Shown here in pieces: positions 21,237 through 32,700 of a DNA stretch of 64,000 nt (positions are counted from its first letter, which is position 1; the number at the start of each line of letters is the position of its first letter). Below the pieces are notes generated by a model. It was not told the DNA's origin. It saw nothing but the letters and a program-made list of their open reading frames with translations, and ran no database searches. The position numbers were made by a program, and so were the translations under genes. Source of the stretch: Kalaharituber pfeilii (taxonomy: Eukaryota > Ascomycota > Pezizomycetes > Pezizales > Pezizaceae); contig WHUZ01000086.1 in the NCBI GenBank assembly GCA_015179045.1, positions 62,001 through 126,000 on the forward strand. The letters run 5' to 3'.

Positions 21237-22195
21237 ACTCCATACTTCTAATCTCCTACTCTCAATCTCAACATTCATCCTCTTAAATTCTGTTCACTTA
21301 AATTCTATACCCTTAACCTCCATACCATCAATCTCCGTACCTTCAACTCCATACCCTTAATCTTCTCTGTACCCTCAATCTCTCTCCTCTCTCAAATTCT
21401 GTCCTCTTAATTCAGTCCTCTCAGTCTCCGTACCCTTAATTTATATACCCTCAACCTCAGAACCCTCAATCTCCATACTCTCAATCTCCATATTCTCAAA
21501 TTCTGTACTCTCAATCTCTATACCCTAATCTCTATACTTTCAATCTCTGTACCCTCGATCTCTATATTTTCAACTCTGTCTTCTTAATCCCAACCTCCGT
21601 ACTCTCAATTCTGTCCTCAAATCCTGCTCCCTCAACTTTTCTCCCTTCTTAATGATGCACCCTCAATCTCTGTACCTTCAATCTCCATATATTTAATCTC
21701 TGTACCCTCAAATTTGTTCTTTCAATCTCTGTACTCAAATTATATACCTCCAATCTCCGCACCCTCAAGTCTGTCCTCTTAATCTCTATACCCTCAATCT
21801 CCATACACTCAATTCTATCCTCAAATTCTGCCCTCCCAATCTTTCCTCCTTCTGAATGATGCACCCTCAATCACTATATTCCTAATCTCTCTACTCTCAG
21901 TCTCCACACCCTTAACTCTATACCCCCAATCTCAATCTCCGCACCCTCAACCTCCGTACCCTCAATCTCCATACTCCCAATCTCTATATCCTCAATCTCC
22001 ATACATCTAATTCTGCCAATCTCTATACCCTCAATTTCTGTACCTTCAAATTCTATACTCTCAATTCTATACTTTCAATCTCCATACCTTCAATCTCTCT
22101 CTATCCTCTCAATCACTCTACCTCCAATTTCAATCTCCGTATACTCAATCTCCATACCCCCAATCTCTCAATCTATACACTCAACTCTGTGTAAT
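21237..22195. repeat. degenerate 15-16 bp pyrimidine-rich minisatellite, block B (about 1 kb)
   Basis: Around sixty imperfect copies of a CTCAATCTCTRTACC-like unit. Within it the sequence around TTCTTAATGATGCACCCTCA (21648) recurs as TTCTGAATGATGCACCCTCA (21848), about 200 bp later, so there is a higher-order repeat. No gene. Confidence 0.9.
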
Positions 22196-23477
22196 GTTTT
22201 CTCAATGCTAACTGGAGTATTCTCTACAGGTAGTAGAGGTTGTTGTTTCTTAGGTACAGCTTTACTCTCTCTGTCTGGCTGCTTCTATTACAGCAATTGT
22301 TATTTTAAGTATTGCCTACTCCTTGACAGTATTCTGCTGTGCTGGTTGCCTTAATGCTACCTTGGGGACTGGTGCTAACTTTCCTGTCAGGGAAGAGGTG
22401 TGAGATTCTTGTAATGGGAGGAGGTGTGAGATTCTTGTAACGAATCTGGTAAATACAGAGAGTTACTGTCCACTAGGTCAAAAAGACACTTGACTAATGA
22501 TCCTCGCTAGTCCTCTGTGTAGCTCATATAGCACTCATTCGACTGCAACACCGTCGGCTATCGTATATCGCCTGCGTCGTATAAACGTATATCATATACA
22601 CGCGCATCCACCAACCTCCCACCCTACGGTTGTAGTGAACCCGTAACAATCCTGGATCTCTTCTATTATGATTGTCTTGGTTGTTGTCTTTACTTGTCTA
22701 TTTTCTGCCTTTGCTATTTTTCTAGTTGTCAGCTGGAGAGTCCAGAAGAACCCAGGGAGGGAGGAATACTGGGTAAGTAATTGAGCTATTACTCCTCTTT
22801 CTTCAGCAGAGTCCCTTGACCTGAAGAGGTATTCAATGAACCTCTCAAAATCAGGTGAACAATCATGTAAGCAAGACAAAGTACTACTGCCAATAGTACT
22901 ACAATTGGTATTGTACTAGATAGGTTCCAAAGGCTTAAGTAGGTAGCAGTAAAAGTATAATTACTAGTACTTTGGGAGCCAGAGAGAGTAAGTCTAATTG
23001 CTTTAAATTGGATCCTATCCATCTAAAACTATCTATCCAGATAGGCTCAGATTTCCTGCTATCTACTAAGGACTCTTCTGTAGACTCTAGTAAAAAAACT
23101 CTAAGGGACTATATGGTAGGCACTGGAAAGTCCTTTTATAAGGTCTCCATACCCCCCGTTTACCATACATTAGTTCCTTGTGAGCCAGTCCGTGACTCAC
23201 CATTGACTCAAACTATGACCCATAGTATGACTCTTCAGTGACTCACTTCACAACTCACTACATGACTCACTTCGTGACTCACTACATGACTCAAAGAAAG
23301 TAAGGAAATAAACTGTGAGTTAGCAACCTTGTAGGGACCTGACTCAGATGTTTCGAGGTGTAGGGTCTTGGGACCCAACCCTACAAGCACCTCAAAACAG
23401 TACTCCATACATGACTAAGTCCTGTTTAGTAAGAAACGAAATCTAAAGAAATTATTAGTTCAGGGTAAGGACCAAGG
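22196..23477. other. unique spacer between minisatellite blocks, with a hairpin and short tandem repeats
   Basis: Holds a duplicated AGGTGTGAGATTCTTGTAA word (about 22398 and 22425) and a run of CACTACATGACTCACTT-type repeats at 23225-23290. A hairpin with TGTAGGGT/AACCCTACA arms lies at about 23361-23390. Minus-strand frames of 77-95 codons (for example SPDFERFIEYLFRSRDSAEE at about 22850) look faintly protein-like but match nothing I recognise. This may be a decayed retroelement. Confidence 0.4.
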
Positions 23478-23970
23478 CATACCCCCAATAATCTCTGCAC
23501 CCTCAACTTCCGTGCCCTCAATCTCTATACTCTCAATCTCTATCCTCTCAATTCTGTCCTCTCAATCTTTCCCCTTTCTCAATTAAGTATATATCCTCAA
23601 TTACTATACCCTTAATCTCTCTACTCTCACTCTCTACACCTTCAACTCCATACTCCCAATCTCAACCTCCGCACTCTCAACCTCCATACTCTTAATCCCT
23701 CTACTCTCACTCCCCGTACCCTCAATCTCTATACCATACTCTCAATTCTACACCCTCAATTCTACACCCACCAATCCTCCTATCCCAATCTCTATACCCT
23801 CAATCTCCATATACTCAACTACTTGTATCTCCTCTCAATTTCTCTCATCTCAATTCCATACCCCCAATCTTTATACTCTCAAATTCTGTTCTCTCAATTC
23901 CACGTCCTCAATTCTCTCCTCTCAATTCTACACCCTCAACTCTCTCCGTACCCTCCTTCCCCTCCAGCAC
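23478..23970. repeat. degenerate 15-16 bp pyrimidine-rich minisatellite, block C
   Basis: Same CTCAATCTCTRTACC-like unit as blocks A and B, more degenerate toward the right edge where it grades into AT-rich sequence. The three blocks lie within 4 kb on the same strand. Confidence 0.85.
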
Positions 23971-24545
23971 CAATCTACAAATCTAACAAGCCAACTCACG
24001 CTTCAACTCCATAATACCTCAACTCACATCCATATACTCATATTTTATACCTCAACTCACTATCCACAGTAATCATCTTCCATATTCCATATTTCATAAT
24101 TTCATTAATCCTCCAACTACATACTCTTCTCTCTACCCCCCCTCTCATTATACACCCCAGACCAAAATCAGCCAATAAACATACATCAAGTATATACGTA
24201 TACATCTATCCTTCTCCTCAACAAATCAATAAAATCCATTCATTAGGCAAAAGTAAACAAGTAAACAATAAGACGAACGTTTATAAACACATACATACAT
24301 ACGGATAATAAACAAAAAGTAACCAAAAATCCAAAAATATGAAATCCAAAAAAAAAGAAAAGCCAAAATCCAAAAAGAAATACAAACCAATAAACACAAA
24401 TGTAAAAACACATACATACAAAAACACTCACAATCACAAACACAAAGGAAATTAAAAAAAAAGCAAAACAACCAAAATACACACATACCTCATAACCATC
24501 ATCATCATAAAAACAATTCATCCAAAAATATTTTATAACCCAAAC
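23971..24545. other. AT-rich 3' flank of the giant gene
   Basis: Very A-rich on the plus strand with CAAATCC/CAAAAATCC repeats. Minus-strand frames are Phe/Cys/Val low complexity and not credible. The 3' UTR of the giant gene presumably starts at the right end. The stop codon at 24546 lies inside a GTAAGT word, so a further 3' intron cannot be excluded. Confidence 0.4.
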
Positions 24546-26790
24546 TTACCCAACACGCCTATCCCTTACCCCACCCCCACCACTACTACCACCATCCAAC
24601 CTCACCCCACTCCGCCTCAAACTCTCCGGACTCGCCTCCTGGCCCGGACTCGGCTGACCCACGTGCTTCCCACTACCCTCCTCCGCCTTCAGCGCCGCCG
24701 TTCGCCCAAGAGATCCCATACCACTATCCCTCCTCCTCTGCGGCTCCTCTCTTTCCCGCTCCCGCTCCCTCATCTGCCTCTCCACCACCCTCGAGCTCCT
24801 CGCATCTCCTCCCCCTCCCACTCCCATCGTCTCCGCCCTCCTAATCGGCCTTATCCGCTCCTCCTGTCCCGCTCCTCCTCTATCCCTCTCCCTCTCCCTC
24901 TCCCTCTCCGATCCCGTCGTCGCCGTCGTCATACTCCTCGTCAACTTCCCCGGCACCGGAGGCACCGGCGGCCGCGTCACCATCTCACCCGGCCTATTCA
25001 CCAACACACTCATCTTCGCCACCACCTTCTCCTCATCGTACCCATCGCCCTCCTGCGTGCCTATCCTCACCACCATCGGAAACACTACCATCTTCACCAG
25101 CGCCTTCTCCCTCTCCAACTCCTCATCCGTCACCCCCGCTCCAGCGGCATCCCTATTCAGCATCGTCTCCGTCGAGAACGGTACCCTCGACACATTATCC
25201 CCGTTATTATCGTAGACGGGTTTGGGCGGTGGAGGCACCATATACTGCGCTCTTTGTGTCCGCATCTCGATGGATAACTGTACCGCCGCCACGACGATCG
25301 CTCTCAACTCATCTACCAAGTTTGCAGCCAACTGTGTCGGCTGCGGCAGGACACCGCTAAGCACTTTCACAATCTCCTTCACCACAACCCCTGTCTCGGC
25401 AGTCCTATTATCCTGGAAGGTCGCCCTCTGCGACAGTAGCGTTAACGTATTCGCCCTCCACAGATTCACCGCCTCCGGGGTCCCCGTCTCTCCCAACTGC
25501 TTCTCAATCGTGTTCAACCTCTGCCGCTCCTCCGTCGTTAGCCCAAACATGTACCTCGTGAACACGGCATCTCTGATAATCCTCATCACCACCGCCGTCA
25601 ACACCTCGTGCCGTCTCGCCTTATCCTTCAGCAACCTCCTCACCCCGTTATCATCCAACATCACAAACTCCACCCTATCCCTCACCGCATCATCCGCAAT
25701 CCTATGCAACGAAAGACAACTCCTCTCCGACTGCTTCGAGAACTTGAGACACCACCCATACACCATCCTCGTGAAATCATCCCACGCCTTTGGAAAATAC
25801 TCATCCGGCTTCAACGCCAGATACTTGTTCACCTCCTCCTTGCCCTCCTTCCTCGCGTTCTCGACCCGCTCCTCCATCTTCAGCGCCTCTCTCTGCAGCC
25901 TCTTCACCACCCCCCTCGCCTTTGTCACTTCCTCTTTCAACTTTTCAATCTCCGCGTCGCGCTCCTCGACAGCCGCCTTAATCTCCTGCCTCACCATCTT
26001 TTCCATGCCCCCTTGCAGCTCCGAATACTGCCTCTGCAACTCAGAGTGCTCTTTTGACAACTGCAGCAACTGCTCCCGCTTGCGGTCATACTTGCGGTTC
26101 ACATTCGCAATATCCTTTTTGAAGGCCTCAGTCAACGTCGCATTCGTGGCACCTAACGAGTCGTTTGCCGAGCTCAGCCGCTCAACCTCCTTTTGGTAAA
26201 ACTCGACGTTCTGCTTGAGTTCGCGTAGCTCTCGGTCACGCTGCGCTAATATATCCTTTTGCTTTTCAAGCTCCGAGTCCAAGGTGGCAGCTTGGCGTTT
26301 GTATTTCGCAACTTCTTCGACCAGCTTCAGCTTCTCATGCTCCAGTTGCGTGTTCTCCTCGCTCAGCTTGCTCACTTGATTCTCGAGCTCGAGCAGCTGC
26401 AGGCTCTGCCGTCTCCGCAGGCTATGTGGCTTGTTGCTTCCTCCCGCTGCTGCTGCGACGGGAGATCCCGAATTTGTGTCGCGGTCACCCCATGTCTCAA
26501 ACACCTCCCTGCTCGTCGTGTCGATGAACCGTCGCCGGTCGCTGCCATCGTGGTCGTTGCCGTCGTCGTCGCCGTAGCTGTTGTCTCTGCCACCACCGAA
26601 AATGATGTGCTCGGACGCCGGCCTCGGGGAGGACCCGGAACGCAGCGAGATTGCTCGGAGCGACGGCGACCGCCGGGGGTCGGTCGTGTTGCTGCGCCGT
26701 AGCGTATTCATTTCGCGCAGGCGATAGCTGTTTGTGCGGCTTAGTGGATGTGGCCCAGTGCCAATGTTCCCTACACTCGCGCTGCGCTGA
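24546..26790 (-). other. conserved C-terminal region of the giant protein (coiled coil plus helical domain)
   Basis: From about 26,790 the reading starts [20 protein letters not shown] coiled coil of about 200 residues begins at [21 protein letters not shown] helical domain follows, with [67 protein letters not shown] and [20 protein letters not shown]. These match the motif order I remember for the C terminus of ascomycete involucrin-repeat proteins ([43 protein letters not shown]). The last 140 residues are Arg/Glu/Gly low complexity. It probably anchors the tether at the cortex or septum, by analogy. Confidence 0.65.
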
Positions 26791-29700
26791 CGGGGTATGA
26801 CGGCGCCCGGGGCAGAATGAGCCGGTTGAGTAAGTCTGCGGTTGAGACGAAGCTGGAGCCGCCGTCGGTGTTGCTTCTGCGGAGGCCCGGCTGCGGTGGC
26901 TCTTGTGCTAGTGCACCAGAGAGCCTTGGGCGCGGGATGAGGGGAAGGTCCTGTGTCTGAGTTTGTGCCTGTGGATCGCCTGTGTCTGTAGAAGTCGGCG
27001 GCGCTGACGCTGCGCGCTCGATGATAGAGGTATTATTATTGCCAGTCGACCCAACTTCCGACGCCTCCTCGCGAGATTCCTCTTCGATTGTACTGAGAAC
27101 GGTTCCTGCGCCAATTAGGCTCCGCGCGGGGCTATCCGGGCGGGGTGGTAGGGTGTTGTAGACCGGATATGCCTGGACAGTTGTTTGCTCCGCGGAGGGG
27201 TTTTTTAGATTTTCCGCCGGCGCGATGCTGGGCGCGGGTGTTGGCGGTAACTGCGGGAGCGGAAGCGGAGGGAGCGCCTTGGCGTGGTAGTACGGGGTCG
27301 TGTCGTTCCAGACGTTGTACTCGACAGAGCCGAAGTCGACGTAGGCGCGCTGCGTGGAGCTTGGGGACGGCTTGCGCGGGATGGAGACGTCTGTGTCTGA
27401 TGGTGATGATGATGACGGTGGTGGTGGTGGTGGTGGCGGTGATGGTGATTGATGTGCTGTTTTGTTGTGTTGGCAAATTATTTCTGCGTTTAGGTTTTGA
27501 GAGTTTCAAGGGGGAGGGGTTGGACTTACACTTTTCTCCTGCCTCGCCTGACGGAAACGGCCCAAAGAGCGAACGTGCCTGCGAACCCGAACCACTCGAC
27601 TTTCCTTCTCCCCCGTCCTTATCTTCTTCGTCGTCTTTTCTATAACCTCTCGCTGCTCCTTCCTCGCCTTCTTCTTCACTTTCACTCTCAGAATCCTCAC
27701 TACCTTCCTCTTCTTCCCCACTACCACCACTCTGCTCACTCCTCCTAATTCCCCCCAAAGAGCGGCCTCCTAAAGAGCGATCCCCACCCTCCTGACGACG
27801 CCGCTGATCCTCCTTGTCCCTTTGGCTCCCCGCTAATTTGTTTGCTTGAACCTGTTGCGGTGGCTGTTGTGGTGGGTGTGATAGAGGTGGTGGTGGTACT
27901 GTCTTTCTCGCTGCCGCCGGCGTCACTCGAATCTGTTCTCTAATCTCTTCCCAAGTTAGCCCGTCTGCGTCTGTAGGCGCCGCCGCAACAGCCGGGGCTG
28001 CATCAGAGGGCGAGGGTGGGGGAGAAAAAGCAGAGGATGAGGGGGGAGTATGAAAGACCTGTTGTTGCTCTTGCTGCTGCTGCTGCTCTGGACTAGTTGT
28101 CGCGGTAGCTTCCCCCGACAACAGCGCCTGTGCAAGTGCTCTTGCCTGAATCTTCGACAGCGACGACTGTGCCTGCAACGGCGAATGCGTCAACGTCGGC
28201 GCGGCAACCGGCTGGAGGTCCTCGATCAACTCTAGCGGATGCACTGTTCAAAATCAGACACAAAGCAAGCAAACACAACCGATCACCAAAGGGACAAGAA
28301 GACATACCAGATTGAGAAACACTCTCGACTGTCCTCAGCGGCGGAATATACGATCCGCTCGTCTTCCTGACCTCTTCTGGCAGCGGAACCTCAATTGATC
28401 GCCTACTGTAATTTTCAACTCTTGGGTCAGCAAGCTCATTAAGAAAACCCTATTCCGGGGGAAGGAGAATTATATCAACCTCGGCTCTTGAACCTCCTTC
28501 TCCTTGTCCTTCTTCTTCCCTTCCTTCTTCGACACTACCTTCCCGACTTCGACCTCTCCAAAAAATGGCTCCTCCGACGCCGCACCAAGCTTTACTCCAC
28601 CCGTATGATCGCTCTCCTCAAGCTCCTTCTGGGGAAGGTCAATCGACTCTGGCTTCGCCGGCTGCTGCTGCTGACTCTCTGGCTCCTGCTGCTGCTCTTG
28701 CGCCTGCGCCTCCTGCGCAAGATTCGCCGACGACTTTCTCTTCGCCGCCCTCTTCTTTCTCCGCTGCGACCCGCTCGCTTTCTTGCTGCGCGTGCGCTTG
28801 ACCGTTGTCGGCTGGTCTGCGTTGTCGCCGTCCTCTGTATTGACCGACGGGGCCTCCGACGGCGTCGGGCTCGCGGGTCTCGTACTCGAGGCTGCGCCCT
28901 CTGCGTCTCGTTCCGTCTCCGCCTCTTCAACCGCCCCTCGGATCTCCTCAATCGACGTCCGCCGGGATGGCCACGACTTCTTTTTCTTTGACGACGCCCG
29001 CGATAGGGTGGCGCCCTCTGCTGCTGTCTCGGCGGCTGCAGGCAGCTCAACGAGTGGAGCGTCCTCCGGTATGGTCGGGAGCTCGATCGGCGCGGCTGCC
29101 TCCGAGTCGTCCGAGAGCGGCGCCTCGGCGGCGTCAGCACGCTCCGGCTCGCTCTCGTGTGTCGGCGGCGAAGGCGGTCTGGGGGGCGACGATAGCTCGT
29201 GCTCGATCGCGCGCGCAAGCTCCGCCGCGAGATCGGCGCCTGCTGCTGGGACTGGTTCTGGGTCGGACTCGGACTCGGACTCTGCTGCTGCTGCTGCTGC
29301 CACGGTCGGGCTCTGGCGCTGCTTTCTGGGCCGCGTCCTCTTCGGCTTGGCGGCGGGCGGCGGGAGTGGGTACGCGTCGCTGGGGTCTGCGGGGGGCCGC
29401 TGCTGCTGCTCCGCTTCGCGTGGGCTGCCGGGTGATGGCTCGTGCGGCTGAGGGGCGCTTGGGGGGGCTGGCGCGGGCAGGGGCCCCGCTGCGCCGATCG
29501 CCTCCACAGCTGCGATTGGTGCGTCTGCGTGTGCTGCCGCGTGCACGTCAGTGCTCAGCTCGTGTGCGGGCGCCGGGGCTTGGCGCGGCCAGGGGTTGCA
29601 GGGCTGCTTACCACGTGACGACAAGGACAGGCCAGCGGCCTCCTCCACCTGTGCTTCCTGCTCCTCCCCCTTCCTCGTACTCTCAAGCTGTTCAATAACA

Positions 29701-32700
29701 CCATCACCATCACCACCATCGTCAGCAATCGCACTCTCCAAAGAAACCCCACTATTTCCCTCCCGCCCCTTCACCACGCCCCCTCTCCCTCCCTCATCAA
29801 TACTCTTCCTCAGCCTATTCCACAGCCCCTTCTCCTTCTCCGCACCACCGCCACCGCTCTTCTTCCCTACCACCACCTCCTCATCTGATCCCCTGTTACT
29901 AGTGCTCCCAGCCATGCCCTCCCAGTTCACCCAGCCAAAGTTAGCTCCGCGCTCTCATAGATGTGATCATGTAAACGTAGAAACAAGTAAATAAAAAAAT
30001 CAAATAAAAACACAAAACAAAATCAATTAATCAACCTCATCCTGCTGGGCTAGGGAGCTGGTCTTCACCTTGTCCTTCTCCTTCTCCTTCTCCTTCCTCT
30101 TCTTCTCCTTCTTCTCCTTCTTGCCGGAATCCACCCCGAACCCAAACGTCTTGGACCTAAACATGCCGAACGACAGCCTCGAGGACGTCGACGTCGACGT
30201 CGACGACGACGGCGCCAGCGATGGCGTAGACACAGAGTTGTCAGGATAGTACCCTAGCGCGGGCGTTGACGCCGACACGAGCGGCGACCTTGGTCTCAGC
30301 TCCTGAAGCGAGCTCAACGATGGCGTCCTCCTGAATCCAAACCTGCTGGGCGACGGCGGCGGCTGTCTCTTTGCATCCTCCGGGTCCGGGTCCACCAGCC
30401 TGATTGTCTGCGCCGGTACTGGAGCCCTGCTCTCCGATCCACTATCATCCGCTGCTGCTGGGTAATGTCTCACCGGCAAATCGCTACTCGCCAACGTCGG
30501 CGCAGCCGCTGGCTCTGTCATGGTCCTCTTCAGCCGCGGGAGCCTCGTCGGCGTCTTTGGCCTCTGCGAGTCCGACGACGGGCCTTCAATCGGGGAATTC
30601 TGATCCGACGAGCTATAATCCGTGCTTCTCCTCGAGCTTCCCGGCCTCTGCATCTTCGACGACATTGGACTGATCAAGGACGGCTCCGACTGGGACGTCA
30701 GTGGCGCAGTATTTGCGCTCGTGGGCGACGACGACCCAAGCTTCTCCGTCGCCTTCTTCCACAGACTCAGTTCCTCAGTCAGCTTTGCGAGCTTGGGCAT
30801 CTTGCTCTTCCTCGAGAGCTTGGGCGCCTTCTCTGATGGCGATGATGGCACTACTGGAACTGCGCTACCAAGGGGTGTGCTCTGTGGAGATGCATCCCCG
30901 CTCTTTGGCAGCTCCAACTCTGCTTTGTGAGTCTTGATTGCTTTGCCCATCAGTCGACGGAGCCTACTTCCTGATGATACCGGGGCCGCAGGCGCTGCTA
31001 CTGCTGCTTCTGATGGAGGGTCCGGAGGCACTGTTCCTGCCGTTCTTATTTGTCCGGCGTCTTCGTCTTCTTGTATCTGATGATGCTGCTCCTGAGGCTC
31101 GTCGTAAATAGTAGTAGAAATAGATGAACCTCGTGTAACCTCAGCCTCTGGAACCAATTGTCGTTGTTGTTGTTGTACAGTAACTACCTCTTCCACTTCC
31201 CTCGCCTGCAATAAAATCATCAGTCCTTCAATCCTTTCAACCATGTAAAGCACCATTTAGTAGAATGTAGAACAACTCACCTCCAGAGCCAAATCTCTCG
31301 CCACCTCAATCCTCGCCTCACCACGCTCCTCCTCCTCCTCCTCCTCCTCCTTCTCCGGGACAACCGCGCTCTCCATTTGTACTACAGCACCTGCACTTCC
31401 CTCCTCCACCATTGCCACACCAAACCGTCCCTGCACACCCCTACCTTCCTCCTCTCCACCCTGCGCCGCCCCCACCTCCACCTTCTTCTCCGCACCCGCA
31501 CTTCCCGCATCACCTACACTCCCCTCCGCCGCCTGATCCAAAATGCCGCTCAGCGACTTTCGCTTCCTCGTCTTCCTCCTCCGCCTTCTCGTCGACGCCT
31601 TGCTCGCGGCATCCGACACCTCGCCCACCTGCATCCTCACGGATTCCGACAGCGTCCGCATCGACCCCGCGTCCGTCCTGATGGTTCCGGACATTTCGGA
31701 TGCCATGTCTGTGTCTGCAACGGTTGATTCGGGCTTATCGAGAAAGAACGTTCAGCATACATTTCAGATTCACGGGGGCAACCAAGAAGTACTCACCACC
31801 TCCTCGTCGTACGACTCGTACTCATACTCATCCTCCTCCATAATCGGCTCCAGCAATAGGCCATTCAGCGTATAATCCCTACCAACATTCCGAACCTGCT
31901 CATCCTCCTCATCCTCCTCCTCCGCCACTGCCTCCTCCTCATGCTGCTCTTCCGGAATTGGCTCCAAGAGCCCAGGTGTCTGTGTCTCCTCTTCAACTAC
32001 ACTTGCCTCCTCTTCAACAACCGCCGCAGTCGCAACATCACTGGCTGCCTTCACATCCTCCTCAACAGGCTTCTCTTTTTCTACTTTCACTTCCTCCCTC
32101 GCCTCCCCCTTTACATCCCTTTCTGAAATCCATACTGGTGGTGTTCCCGCCAATTGCTCCGGCGTCTTCTCTGGCTCCTCCTCCTCCTCCTTCTTTTCCA
32201 CAAACTCTACCGACTCGGACGCCAAGTCCCTACTCACAGTCGCAGCCTCCGCGGTCGGCGATGGCGACGCAATTGCAGCCTTCTCTGCCTCCGCTTCACT
32301 TTGCCCTTGTGCTTGTGCTTGAGTGGGTGATTGATCCTTAATCCATGGAATGTTGAAGTAATCTTTCCAGCCGCTCGCCGCCGCGAGTCCAAAACCGCGG
32401 AAAGTCGGTGTGATGGGCGTCACTACCGTTTGGGTGCCGGGGGAAATTTGCGCGATTGATCTAGTGGGAATTTGTGGTGCTTCAGCTTCTTTCAGTGTGG
32501 CTTCGACTTCAGGCTCGGTTAGTTCGTCAGCTGGAGCGGAGACCTCCGTGGGAGCGTTAAGAGTGACAGATGCAGCCTCCTCCGCGATTTCTGGTTCTTC
32601 TGGGATGGGCTCTATGGGCTTGGTAAATGCAGGCTCGGCGCCTGGAGTGGTAACAGCAACCCTCAGACTCTTCTTCTCCTCCTCCTCGTCCATGCCAGTA

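Noticed and set aside
25222..26199. 325-codon plus-strand frame opposite the conserved C-terminal region
   Set aside because: Shadow of the strongly biased minus-strand coding frame, which carries conserved motifs.
28783..29451. Plus-strand frames of 222-243 codons across 28.8-29.7 kb
   Set aside because: They lie opposite a minus-strand exon (28480-29951) with in-phase junctions; they are Ala/Ser/Arg shadows of GC-rich codons.
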